A DNA stretch of 64,000 nucleotides. Origin: Planctomyces sp. GTDB taxonomy: Bacteria; Planctomycetota; Planctomycetia; Planctomycetales; Planctomycetaceae. Location: assembly GCA_016795105.1 (NCBI GenBank), contig JAEUIH010000023.1, positions 32,694 to 96,693 of the forward strand. Direction: 5' to 3'. The number at the start of each line of letters is the position of its first letter. Positions within the stretch are counted from its first letter, which is position 1. The position numbers and the translations under genes were made by a program. Below are positions 48,601 through 55,052 of this stretch, one piece after another. The notes beneath the pieces were generated by a model. It ran no database searches. It was not told the origin of the DNA and saw nothing but the letters and a program-made list of their open reading frames with translations.

Positions 48601-49780
48601 TCGAGCAATCCAAATACTGCAGAGGGCCTTCGACGAGAAACGCCTGACGAGCACTGGCAAGCGATTTCTGATGTCGAAGTTATGGATGGAGGATCGTCAT
48701 GAAGAAGCCATTAATGTGATCGACGAACTCATTGCTGAGTTTCCGGAGGATGCGTCGCTCCGAATGGATCGAATGCTGGCGCTTCACCGAGCAATGAAGC
48801 CGGATGAGTTGAAGCGTGAACTCAGTGATGTCCTTGAAAGACTGATTCAACCGAAGACTGCTGACATCGGGTTGATCTGGAGTTTGGCAGACAGATGCCG
48901 CAAATGCGAGCTCTGGAGCGATGCCGTTGCCCTGTATGATCAGGGCATCACTCGATTCGGAGAACCGACCCAGCCGGATCTACAGCTATCGAATGCATGG
49001 CGCAATCTGACAGAATGTCTTGGGAGACTGAACCAGCACGAGAGAATCCTGACGACCATATCCATGGCGTGGGTTACCTGTGGGAACGATGCGCATCAAA
49101 GAAATCAGATCGAGCAAACGCTTGCCGGTGTTCTGCAGACATCTCAGCAGCTTGAAGCGGTTTCAAGCGGGTGGACTGAAGCGGTTGCTGCAACGGGGAA
49201 CGACAGTTCATTGATTCGACGGTCGCTTGGTCGAGCACTGCTGAACAACAAACATGCAGAGACCGCTTCGGAGCACCTGCGGATCGCAGTGGAACTGCAA
49301 CAGCAGGATGCTGAAGCGTGGACCTTGTTGCTGCAGAGTGTTGATCAACTGAACCAGGGTAGTGAGTACCTGAAGCTTGTTCAGGATCAGGCCGATGCGA
49401 TGCCTGGAAAGATTGAGCTGTACCAAAATCTCTTTGAGCGAGCGACGAAAGCTGGGCTGCCATCCCTTGCTGAGCGAGCGGCATCATCGATCATAGAGAC
49501 AGGTCCGGAGGAATCTGACCACGCCAAAGCGATGGCAGAGCTGCGGGAGGAATCAGGAAATACGGACTTGGCGATGAAGTACTGGCAGCGGGCATCCGAT
49601 CTGAAACAGGAAGACCCGGAACTGCTTCTGATGCTGCTTGAGAGACACATTCGATTGGGCCATCAACCTGAGGCAAGACAAGTTTTCGAAACTCTGAACG
49701 CCCGCAAGTGGGACGCCCGATTCGGGGACGTCAGATCGAAGGCCAAAGCCATCCGTGGCGTCAACAGGTCCGGCAGATAG
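39656..49780 (+). CDS. Giant single-pass membrane protein with FecR-like, VIT, vWA and TPR-like regions
   Basis: The protein has 3374 residues. Order: a short acidic, helical cytoplasmic segment (1-70); one membrane helix (about 73-92, FRGLAVLTAILSVVFAVLLL); a beta-rich region; a FecR-like domain (about 290-405, GRVYIRSFPAHRW, VQLVDGTEVTAGPGAQLNL, FSVQASDGA); a VIT domain (about 445-580, EESFVNNTNERLEGQFQFPL, MGGNLFKARVFPIEP); a vWA domain (about 690-870) with MIDAS sequence Asp697-Thr-Ser-Arg-Ser; a unique region; and from about 1620 a long helical solenoid with TPR-like repeats to the end. VIT-vWA proteins bind partners through metal; FecR domains transmit signals to ECF sigma factors. With the sigma gene 9 bp upstream, an anti-sigma or envelope-sensor role is inferred, not shown. 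A 24-bp imperfect duplication (46463-46510) gives a TPEQ repeat. Confidence 0.85.
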   Translation: MTTNHPSDADHSMNDEDRLRSLLSLIRNDSPEEETEQLTVLREELRTIFHAEHRNQFVRQSHVGISTSPRTFRGLAVLTAILSVVFAVLLLTPTQADPVPSLGDLVTSLHNTSALRIDVISDTGQEHLEFRSPGTVRWDDGPGHYRIADGHRLWKISDQSSEVVETESPLPAEGIDALTLLELSLADAETLSNVYPSGTELVDGRLLRVYSAHAVWKGIPVELRAYASPQAAELQLMRLLPANSGSDRGGDGANRRINPLAEIRLTASSESSASSTLQPARSLKDDGRSGLLVGVHGRVYIRSFPAHRWTPAVERMPVFAGDQIRCEAIGPHAVQVQLVDGTEVTAGPGAQLNLRNKRIVQLLTGEFMVISPVTESQFSVQASDGALLTKMLSDVSVDPGRRQILRVNSESSEVQYLEKMPTWLTTLEGTSSRETLGSLIAQVEGRDTSLTIGFHRVTVEVRDQIARTVIEESFVNNTNERLEGQFQFPLPHDASISGFGMWVGNELIEADIVEKQRAREIYEIILHEKRDPGLLEWMGGNLFKARVFPIEPHSEKKIRITYTQTLPMENGVYRYHYPLRSELLRKTPLRELSIDVILHSSRPLQSADSPSHPEATIDLTANAARLNWNARNVTPARDFEFVCYPAERQADVIAVPHLVDDEGYFMVQLSPPSIAAGNWSSPMVADGVPLDVIVLCDTSRSMDSAGRRNQSDLLTGILNCLAESDRVRLACCDNEFVWLQKEQTAVTPALRNALPELLNSRRSLGWSDLQAAFEEVYRQSQPGSVIVYIGDGTVVTDEPQARSRFLNWFSAKTRNTSAQPTCHAIGTGSGADAAVLNAIASGGRGTSRIVSESMAAGDIVRDLMMEISRPGLRRLSVEFRNVDVAAVYPRDLPNLPDGKQQILFGRFLPGQRDGEGEIIVKGLRGTEQVQYVARLPLSVPASGLSDSLEDKKTPPDNSFIPRQWAKAHLDHLLSEFPSPELQARIVQLSREYHLMTPYTSLLVLESDADRKRFGVEKTMQRSDGEKFFAEGREEAEYSLRQQELQNAKLWRAGLHQQMNNVIRNRSRLNWENVRIPERRDVGVTFHLETLNKVELYDSSMSHRFSTGNAVQYYDTTELNSDPSTMDEFSKPAAGTHWGYSLDSNSNGIDSQNFYYVPRPELFLNFGNRADAESKWSKSYVEEDRWDSSFDLDDLIDLNGRLLEHQDDFGTSVRFRTRGEQLSRGIVLGRYFRGFVRGDRRTEPTLARAEPPTFGLHDVLPTKEALKPRGEFNNLAKRLIPDVVHRSERQAATVAGSSSAEQESWRDAMSEWPAEVQDVLKQLERDFDLPVDGGQFLKGLQLRSVLKEVNPSSGIARDVATQTVHWAPQTGWLRIHQSEQESVLQWSIDNSSGALSLTTALGRVESLDQPPGDCAFPFEFPDNVSRLRSILKNGSQDARIVSLNGGDDRKDSDINSTIGEASNITEIVFTARTSPWLSVRIVVDIQKKCLLIMESNVDNVVIDRTEFLNHFQVGNHWVPLRTLKRTWDVRTKALLSQTQRDIELSLVGDGSDSDRSRTKASLSDDLKSLATQLNISKAGASRFPCQSMILGEFEISLPGSWLIIPATTTSLEDARKQMNGGSPDLGSVVTMTAEYADQGRWDEAFFGLKRGLDQHQLADAGAWLLWELLRQSRRNEDLSRELMDFTDKVIEPINRDSLDQTTFLLIGQELVNRLDGLLHQTKRDTLLSRFDAILESRQPGSSLRRTILHERAKIANNDARLNDELTIRRRIADIWPEDMGSQIQWLEALQARHQYEAIRVAYRSLLHEDRDWTVEEWESLGLRYVQWLRERGEFEEALTFCEDWIKRCAVSQKPYEQELQCLIELDRIEDVRSRLRSWFAVDEPIQYSGLAKLEAAMEFGFGRVGNLSLAGPQDEWRKEMLLIGERFAGSKRYFGALAYRVYQDGRIARSKDGQESLKRTLRGLRKMVPEWSISTLKMIDQWIDSAEIRGSIEHAEFLAEVRAVLDLSISEMEIDRIRCLLIDLHVLDDSNTSETQQEAWFQTLVTRFDSTEAEPDRSSLWRLIRDVDKAVFDREHQLKFLRDALKKSEAAFGKGAPENRIIASDLFATLLEHPWSQEVEDESFELILPKNAGDFGSAEWLIGIAGQYRVWLESTRRNYVAHLQAQVLNWESLPERNRQHLTQEYKVQSNRHVVQRVRSMTDGMKANRDPLSVQQSFNQLSERLLQQWWLVERLQLEQELVETDAAFGVSSDEKALLTEQILAATRCAPDQSPQATPEQSAQTTPEQVLKSAGIEIDVLQMLDLQLRHVFLTYWLQAAVELHEEGDPQEIEAILSYLRRGQELDTVAPRAWKAAEFGILIAIDRPQILETRLREWLRSDTPTAPWRVYLAQLLVELDRVEEAIQLYEEAGTKDLLTAAEWHQLSVWQHALDRRAASEASLKQEWKHMTSDDLAGHLSVALSNWSNDKGSRTPSAGADIREKLLHLAETTPSPSQAAESIGAWYQATHDPLLLRALVAFVRGRSESQLWETISGVQPVINKLEFEAAVVNLYSGIDSERLRLRTKESPVDRQTLVNQRALLLFEVIVSGRAAAMDMGSMQHEARCISAIDQLLSGDWKDGDRSAFASILVQLPLSRGDLQTTKIRTIRRLIQAEKAGSAERLKIVAQLVQQYRSQNLNDEAIELLESELRSVPPASIAQTPEFDGLFVQLCDILSAEKRFLLWERWVDEISPAWTRDVQRQRQFVYRMTALRSGAEVRLGSGEALYTAIRDELLSDLRSPDETGQILNNFERLMELYGEGNTQKLVPVTRDVRQFVDADLDRLIRIRSGEAASLIQRVSGILIRVNGRQVGLEFLLDRISRSPLAIQWTRPRDLWDSLSGVVFDETIRVQLDIEGENRIDIYPGARPLLPEVEAMLLKGLEATLVAGDSPASRLFDESASILYSRGAESVVEVLERVAAQQADKESHVLLCAEFLYLSQPNHRDRAIQILQRAFDEKRLTSTGKRFLMSKLWMEDRHEEAINVIDELIAEFPEDASLRMDRMLALHRAMKPDELKRELSDVLERLIQPKTADIGLIWSLADRCRKCELWSDAVALYDQGITRFGEPTQPDLQLSNAWRNLTECLGRLNQHERILTTISMAWVTCGNDAHQRNQIEQTLAGVLQTSQQLEAVSSGWTEAVAATGNDSSLIRRSLGRALLNNKHAETASEHLRIAVELQQQDAEAWTLLLQSVDQLNQGSEYLKLVQDQADAMPGKIELYQNLFERATKAGLPSLAERAASSIIETGPEESDHAKAMAELREESGNTDLAMKYWQRASDLKQEDPELLLMLLERHIRLGHQPEARQVFETLNARKWDARFGDVRSKAKAIRGVNRSGR

Positions 49781-49841
49781 TAATTTGCATTTGGCATGCA
49801 ACAACTCAAAGCCGCGAAGAGCTGATGTGTCTAGCGCGGTT

Positions 49842-50084
49842 GCGGACGGCATTCGGAGAATGTGTGTTAAAGTAGCAGGCACATTCCATGTGCCGTCCGC
49901 GTCGCGTGAGTGCGATTCGCGTTTTTTCTGCGTTGGTGGGTATAGGCGGACGGCATTCGGAGAATGTGTGTTAAAGTAGCAGGCACATTCCATGTGCCGT
50001 CCGCATCGCGTGAGTGCGATTCGCGTTTTTTCTGCGTTGGTGGGTATAGGCGGACGGCATTCGGAGAATGCCTGCTACTTTGGG
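49842..50084. repeat. Tandem array of palindromic elements, 104-bp period
   Basis: GCGGACGGCATTCGGAGAAT starts at 49842, 49946 and 50050, exactly 104 bp apart. Between them lie GTTAAAGTAGCAGGCACATT, CCATGTGCCGTCCGC and a spacer containing GCGATTCGCGTTTTTTCTGC. The two full units differ at one visible base (GCGTCGCG versus GCATCGCG). The third half ends GCCTGCTACTTTGGG. The halves pair with each other and each is itself a hairpin. The array begins 61 bp after the stop of the giant gene. It is the same family as 27268-27377 and 30857-30931. Confidence 0.9.
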
Positions 50085-50179
50085 CAGACGGCGTGGTATG
50101 GAGTGCCAGTGGAAAGCATGTTATGATGTCGAGCCATTCAATGAACTGCGTATTCATTCTCGAAATCTGAAAGACCAAC

Positions 50180-50410
50180 ATGGCCAAATCAGCTTGCCCC
50201 GTTACTCGTGCGGAATTTGTCAGCGACGCAAAACCTGTTGAAGTCATTATTAATGGGATTCCAATGACAGCTGAAGTCAAGGAGTTTTCGACCGGTTCTC
50301 TTGGCTGGTATCTGAACGGCAAAGCCAATATCAAAGTCGGAGAAAAGACAGTGAGTGTTCAGATCGGAATGAACCTGACGATCGTGGGATCCAAGGAATT
50401 GCCTAAATAG
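50180..50410 (+). CDS. Small conserved-looking protein of unknown function
   Basis: The protein has 76 residues: a compact beta-rich sequence with EVIINGIPMTAEVKEFSTGS, LGWYLNGKANIKVGEK and TVSVQIGMNLTIVGSKELPK. The regular alternation and the clear start and end make it a credible gene, and I believe similar short proteins occur in planctomycetes, but no domain name can be given. It has no signal peptide or membrane segment. The ribosome site before the ATG is weak. It stands alone after the repeat array; the next gene starts 57 bp downstream. Confidence 0.7.
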   Translation: MAKSACPVTRAEFVSDAKPVEVIINGIPMTAEVKEFSTGSLGWYLNGKANIKVGEKTVSVQIGMNLTIVGSKELPK

Positions 50411-50467
50411 CCCTTCTGTGTTCGGGAGCAGGATCAATCAGGCTTTTGGGAAGGGGACGTGAATGTC

Positions 50468-51214
50468 ATGAAACTGCCTGAGGCATGGGAAACCCGAACT
50501 GACACACTTCGCAACACAGCCGCAACCCAGTACTTTTATAGACATCAATCTGTGGTCTATCGTTGCCTGATGCCAATGATGTTACTCATTGTGCGGCCCA
50601 CAGTTTCACAGATTTGGGACGGTAAGTTCTTCCTGCTGTCGGTTTTGGTCAGTGGATGTGTGATTGCCATTTGTTATGAACTGATTTCACCGCGTTTGAA
50701 ACTCAAAATTGATCTGATTCGGTTTCCAACACTGCGCCTTCGCGTTTCTCCCCAGAAAGACGAAGTGTCTTACCAGTTCTGCATCCTGCCCCCAAAGTGG
50801 CGTTACTTCTACATTATCGCCTTCGCGGCGGTGTGGATTGGCGTGTTCTCCATTCCTCATGTGACTTTTGCAATAAACGGGTTTGTCAGGTGGTGGGATG
50901 TACCGGTAGGACTCCCCGTCGGCCTTCTTCTGCTGTTGTCTCCCGTTTTCGGTTCATTGTGGCAAGGTGCAATTTTGATTGATGGAGGAACAATCGACGT
51001 CGTGTTTCCTCGAGCACGTCTTTCGATTCGCCGAGACATGCCTGTTTACTTTCATGACGCCGGGTTTGGTACACTCATACTCAACGCTGGGCGACATCGT
51101 ATTCGGATTGGCGGAACAGCAGAAATTCATACGAGTGCTGACAACAAACCTGGAAAGCCCGACCTCTTATGGACTCTGCTTCTCCCAATCTGCGATCGCG
51201 TCCGTACTGAGTAA
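50468..51214 (+). CDS. Uncharacterised membrane protein
   Basis: The protein has 248 residues. Hydrophobic segments occur near residues 32-46 (CLMPMMLLIVRPTVS), 54-73 (FFLLSVLVSGCVIAICYELI), 113-132 (YFYIIAFAAVWIGVFSIPHV) and 143-165 (DVPVGLPVGLLLLLSPVFGSLWQ), giving about four helices and a C-terminal soluble beta-rich part (GGTIDVVFPRARLSIRRDMP). No family recognised. The ATG at 50468, 11 bp after AAGGGG, is preferred; a GTG at 50459 is in frame but too close to that site. It precedes the HExxH protein gene by 37 bp and may be functionally linked to it. Confidence 0.65.
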   Translation: MKLPEAWETRTDTLRNTAATQYFYRHQSVVYRCLMPMMLLIVRPTVSQIWDGKFFLLSVLVSGCVIAICYELISPRLKLKIDLIRFPTLRLRVSPQKDEVSYQFCILPPKWRYFYIIAFAAVWIGVFSIPHVTFAINGFVRWWDVPVGLPVGLLLLLSPVFGSLWQGAILIDGGTIDVVFPRARLSIRRDMPVYFHDAGFGTLILNAGRHRIRIGGTAEIHTSADNKPGKPDLLWTLLLPICDRVRTE

Positions 51215-51251
51215 AGCAATGTTATTTGCAACCGGAGGGTTGAGGGTCTCA

Positions 51252-51749
51252 ATGGTCCGGAAAGGAGTTGAACAGCGAGTACTCAGATTCATTCTGCTGC
51301 TGATGGCTTCATGGATAGTTATGGCATGGACTCATGAAATGGGACATCTCATTGGAGGTACCTTCTGTGGAGGAACTCTCAGGTCCGCCGATTTGGTACC
51401 CTGGCACCTTCCCTACAGCTTTTTTGACCCTGATCCCTTTCCGTTAGTGACACTCTGGTCGGGCTTAATCTTCGGCGCGTTGGCTCCGGCAGCGGTCGCG
51501 ATGTTGGTGAAACGGGACTGGATGTGGTTCATCGCAAACTTCTGCGTGCTTGGTAATGGAGCGTACATCTCGACTGCCTGGTTCACTGGCGACCACCACC
51601 TTGACACGGCGAGACTGCTGGCAGAAGGTGCAAGTCCTGTTGCGATCGCGATCTATTGTACGCTGACGATTGGATGTGGTTATGCCGGCTTCCGTCGGTC
51701 GTGTGTTTCCGCATTGCGGGTTTCAGGGCCATCCGATGTCAGACAGTGA
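51252..51749 (+). CDS. Small HExxH membrane protein, M50-like zinc peptidase candidate
   Basis: The protein has 165 residues and is very small for the family. The N-terminal helix runs straight into HEMGH (His28, Glu29, His32): VLRFILLLMASWIVMAWTHE. This embedding of HExxH in a hydrophobic helix is typical of M50 site-2-type proteases. Further helices at about 68-80 and 85-110 are followed by DHHLDTARLLAEG, whose LD could be the distal metal ligand. The ATG at 51252 has GAGGG 5 bp upstream and is chosen over an in-frame ATG at 51219. Whether it is catalytic is unknown. The preceding gene also encodes a membrane protein. Confidence 0.65.
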   Translation: MVRKGVEQRVLRFILLLMASWIVMAWTHEMGHLIGGTFCGGTLRSADLVPWHLPYSFFDPDPFPLVTLWSGLIFGALAPAAVAMLVKRDWMWFIANFCVLGNGAYISTAWFTGDHHLDTARLLAEGASPVAIAIYCTLTIGCGYAGFRRSCVSALRVSGPSDVRQ

Positions 51750-51921
51750 TCGTCGGCGGTAGTAGGGTGGACTCGCACGTCTTTGGCCGCAGTTGGAAGG
51801 GTTTTCGGAACCACTGATTCCAGATCGCAACTTATCCGGCTCGCGACTTGATTGCTCAGAGCTCGATTGGTCTGTAGGCTTCGCGTTTCAATTCACTCAA
51901 GATACCGCCGAAAGATGACGG

Positions 51922-52923
51922 ATGAAGCGAGACTACCTGTCGACTTTGCTGATGCAGGTTCCGGGGATTCTGATCCTTGTTGTTCTGCTAAGCGGATGCC
52001 AGTCGGAAGACGCCGCTGGGAAGCCACTTCGTTTGAAAATGGCGCATGTCTATGAAGTGAGTTCGCCCACGCATGCATATGGTACGGCGCACCTTGAGGA
52101 ACGGCTGAAAGCAACCACGGATCAGCTGGAGATTACGGTCTATCCGGCCGCCCAGCTTGGGAGCGAGGCAGAACTGTTGGAGCAACTCGTCGCGGGCGAG
52201 ATGGACCTGATTATTTCGGGACCGTCGTTTCTGGGAATGTGGCATCCACCTCTGGGCGTGCTTGATGCTGCGTATGCGTCGCGTGACCTGGAGCAAATGC
52301 TTGAGACGGCAAATGGTCCTGAAATGGCGCCGCACTGGGACGAACTGAGAAAGCGGTACGACGTGCGTGTTTTGGGGACATGGGTCTATGGTTCCCGACA
52401 TATTACTTCGAACAAGCCGATTCGGCATCCGGATGATCTGAAGGGCTTTCGACTGCGACTTCCGGGAGCTCAGGTCTGGCAGGCATCAGGTTCAGCGCTG
52501 GGGGCGAGTCCCATGCCAATTTCGTTTGGTGAAGTGTATCTGGCACTGCAGCAGGGAATTGCGGATGGGCAGGAAAATCCGGTTCCAGTGATCAAGGCCA
52601 TGGGGTTTCAGGAAGTGCAGAAGTACCTGAACCTGACTGGCCATATTCAGTCTTCGGTTCAAATTCTGATGAATGAACGAGTCTGGAGAAAGATGACTGC
52701 TGAGCAGCAGGCCGCTTTGATGAAGGTTATCCAGGAACTGGGTGAAGACGTACACCGAGGCACTGTAGAAGATGAGGCTCGGCTGATTGCCGAATGGCGA
52801 GATAACGGCACGATGCAGATCATTGATGATGTCGATGTGGATGCATTTCGCAAGAGAGCCCGCGAGTACTTTTCGAAGGGCTTCAGTTTCAGTGAGCTTT
52901 ACAATCAGATTACGTCGGACTGA
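51922..52923 (+). CDS. dctP: TRAP transporter substrate-binding lipoprotein DctP
   Basis: The protein has 333 residues. The signal sequence ends in the lipobox LLSGC with Cys26, so it is a lipid-anchored DctP-type receptor. Family hallmarks: LKMAHVYEVSSPTHAYGTAH, LEITVYPAAQLGSEAELLEQ, GEMDLIISGPSFLG and DDLKGFRLRLPGAQVWQ with the carboxylate-binding arginine, then EVYLALQQGIADGQENP. Role: captures an organic acid or similar solute and delivers it to the DctQM membrane units. It is the first of three co-directional genes; the next gene starts 8 bp later. The substrate cannot be read from sequence. A lipid anchor on DctP is less usual than a free periplasmic form. Confidence 0.93.
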   Translation: MKRDYLSTLLMQVPGILILVVLLSGCQSEDAAGKPLRLKMAHVYEVSSPTHAYGTAHLEERLKATTDQLEITVYPAAQLGSEAELLEQLVAGEMDLIISGPSFLGMWHPPLGVLDAAYASRDLEQMLETANGPEMAPHWDELRKRYDVRVLGTWVYGSRHITSNKPIRHPDDLKGFRLRLPGAQVWQASGSALGASPMPISFGEVYLALQQGIADGQENPVPVIKAMGFQEVQKYLNLTGHIQSSVQILMNERVWRKMTAEQQAALMKVIQELGEDVHRGTVEDEARLIAEWRDNGTMQIIDDVDVDAFRKRAREYFSKGFSFSELYNQITSD

Positions 52924-52931
52924 GACTGTCT

Positions 52932-53549
52932 ATGAAAACAGATAAAGAAGACTCGTCTGCAACCACGGTCAACGGTGGCAGCATCGCCATGAACCCAAAA
53001 CTACCGTTTGCGCGATCCATCCGATGGTTAATTCACGCGGAGCAGGTCCTGGCGACGTTATCTCTGTTTGTGATTCTGGCCACGATGGCAGCTCAGGTAT
53101 TTGCTCGATACTTTCTTGGCACTCCGTTCTCATGGAGTGAGGAGGTATCCTTGTTGTGTCTGCTCTGGATGACATTTACGGCAGCAGCGTTTGTCATGGC
53201 GGAAGGCAAACATATCACCGTGGATGTTCTGTCATCCAGGCTGAGCCAGCGTGGAAAATTATGGCTGGAGTGTTTGAGCCACGGCATCGTGGCGGGCACG
53301 TGTCTGCTGTTATTGTTGAGTACAATTTCCTTTGTATGGTACGTTGGGAAGATTGGATCACCTTCGCTGGGGATTCCCAGAAGCTGGTGGTATGGAGCGG
53401 TTGTTGCCGGATTGTTGCTGATCACCGTTCATTCCATCCTGAATCTACTTCGAGCAATTCTCACTGGACGACCGTTGGTCATTGAGATGGCAAGCGAGAG
53501 TGCAGTTGAAGAAGAAGCATTACATTTGAATCTGGAGCAGGCCGAATGA
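52932..53549 (+). CDS. dctQ: TRAP transporter small permease DctQ
   Basis: The protein has 205 residues with four membrane helices: VLATLSLFVILATMAAQVFA, LLCLLWMTFTAAAFVMA, IVAGTCLLLLLSTISFVWYV and WWYGAVVAGLLLITVHSILN. The signature GTPFSWSEEVSLLCLLW, with the conserved W-x-E-E between helices one and two, identifies DctQ. A polar, Ser/Thr-rich N-terminus of about 25 residues precedes the first helix; an in-frame Met at residue 20 is an alternative start. It overlaps the start of the DctM gene by 4 bp (ATGA), which ensures equal synthesis. Confidence 0.92.
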   Translation: MKTDKEDSSATTVNGGSIAMNPKLPFARSIRWLIHAEQVLATLSLFVILATMAAQVFARYFLGTPFSWSEEVSLLCLLWMTFTAAAFVMAEGKHITVDVLSSRLSQRGKLWLECLSHGIVAGTCLLLLLSTISFVWYVGKIGSPSLGIPRSWWYGAVVAGLLLITVHSILNLLRAILTGRPLVIEMASESAVEEEALHLNLEQAE

Positions 53550-54826
53550 TTCTGGCGGCATTAGTTTGTGCGATGCTGGTGCTGTTGTTCCTCCGAGTTC
53601 CGGTGGCCATCAGCATGTTGCTTCCGTGCCTTGTTTATAACGTATGGCAGGGCATTCCCGGCGTTGCTCTCCAGCGATGTATGGCATCGGTTGGGAGTCC
53701 GGGCGCGTTTCCTCTGCTGGCGGTGCCTCTGTTCGTGATGACAGGTTATTTGAGCAACGCTGGCGGACTCGCAGACAGGCTGTTTCGATTACTGCTGTGT
53801 CTGTTTGGGAGAATCCCTGGAAGTCTCGCATACGTCAACGTGATCAGCAGTCTGTTGTTTTCGTGGATGAGCGGTGCGGCGATTGCGGACGCAGCCGGAT
53901 TGGGTTCTGTGCTTGTTCCAGCGATGAAGAAGCGAGGTTACAACGAAGGATTTGCTTTGGGGCTTACGGGAGCATCTTCGCTGATCGGCCCGATCATGCC
54001 ACCGAGCATTCCTGCAATTGTCTACGCGGTTTCAGCAGGCGTGTCTGTCGGTTCACTGTTTTTTGCAGGCGTGCTGCCGGCTTTGGTGCTGACCGCAATT
54101 CTTTGCGTCTACGTCTTCATTGATGCGAAACGCAATCCACTGCGAGATGAGAATTCCGGCCCGAAGATTCCGCTGAAGACTGCATTGATGGGTGCGTTGC
54201 CCGTGTTATTAACACCCGTGATCATTTTGGGTGGTATCCTCGGCGGAGTATTTACTCCGACGGAAGCCGCTGCTGCTGCGGTCATGTGGGTGCTCTTCCT
54301 GAGCGTTTGCTACAGAGCGATCTCGTTCAGGGGGTTCTACGATGTTCTGTTGAAAACAGCGACGACCACTGGCTCAATCATGCTCATCGTTTCAGCTGCC
54401 GGCCTGTTCAGCAATGTTATTGCCAGAGAGCAGGGGCCACAGGCTGTGACGCAGGCGATGCTTCAACTGACCGATAATCCTTATGTCTTTCTGCTGCTCG
54501 TGAACCTCGCATTGCTTGTTACCGGAATGCTGCTGGAACCTGTGGCCGGACTGTTGATCACAGTTCCGGTTTTGTTACCCGCTTCGATCGAGTTTGGAAT
54601 TGATCCACTTCAGCTCGGGATTGTGATGATTCTTAATCTTGTGATCGGACTTTTGACTCCGCCGGTCGGGTTGGTGTTGTACGTCTTAAGCGCCGTAACT
54701 GGGGCGTCGGTACAAACCGTCGTTCGAGGTACCGTGCCCTTCCTGATTCCTTTGTTGATCACGATGCTATTGATCACCTACGTGCCGGCGTTCAGCCTGT
54801 GGCTGCCTGGATTCCTGGGGAAATAA
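53546..54826 (+). CDS. dctM: TRAP transporter large permease DctM
   Basis: The protein has 426 residues and about 12 helices. DctM signatures: LFVMTGYLSNAGGLADRLFR, SLAYVNVISSLLFSWMSGAA, GLTGASSLIGPIMPPSIPAI (the ion-transporter signature around a hairpin), GGVFTPTEAAAAAVMWVLF and NLVIGLLTPPVGLVLYVLSA near the end. Role: sodium-driven import of the solute delivered by DctP. Starts with ATGA shared with dctQ. No catabolic gene follows; the next gene encodes a planctomycete cytochrome-type protein 226 bp away. Confidence 0.95.
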   Translation: MILAALVCAMLVLLFLRVPVAISMLLPCLVYNVWQGIPGVALQRCMASVGSPGAFPLLAVPLFVMTGYLSNAGGLADRLFRLLLCLFGRIPGSLAYVNVISSLLFSWMSGAAIADAAGLGSVLVPAMKKRGYNEGFALGLTGASSLIGPIMPPSIPAIVYAVSAGVSVGSLFFAGVLPALVLTAILCVYVFIDAKRNPLRDENSGPKIPLKTALMGALPVLLTPVIILGGILGGVFTPTEAAAAAVMWVLFLSVCYRAISFRGFYDVLLKTATTTGSIMLIVSAAGLFSNVIAREQGPQAVTQAMLQLTDNPYVFLLLVNLALLVTGMLLEPVAGLLITVPVLLPASIEFGIDPLQLGIVMILNLVIGLLTPPVGLVLYVLSAVTGASVQTVVRGTVPFLIPLLITMLLITYVPAFSLWLPGFLGK

Positions 54827-55052
54827 TGGTGTCGCAGCGAATGAACATCAAAATGGACTGTCTGCTGCTAAATGGTGGGCAATCGTGTTGACCTTTGGCA
54901 TTGGCCTCTGCCTACAATACTGCCCTCCCTCCCATAAGATCCCTCCGTTGCTAAGCGTTCGTTCAGCTGGTTGTTTGAAACTCACCCGCCGCCAATCCTT
55001 TGGCAAAATCACTTTCGCCTGCATTACTTCCGCGAACAGGAGAGCCGCCTCA

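Noticed and set aside
49553..49993. Short open frames across the repeat array (both strands) ending in CYF or FGEC-like peptides
   Set aside because: They simply translate the palindromic repeat; the same peptides recur at other repeat copies.
49842..50084. Possible CRISPR array at the 104-bp repeats
   Set aside because: The repeats are long palindromic units with nearly identical spacers; CRISPR repeats are 23-47 bp with unique spacers, and no cas genes are present.
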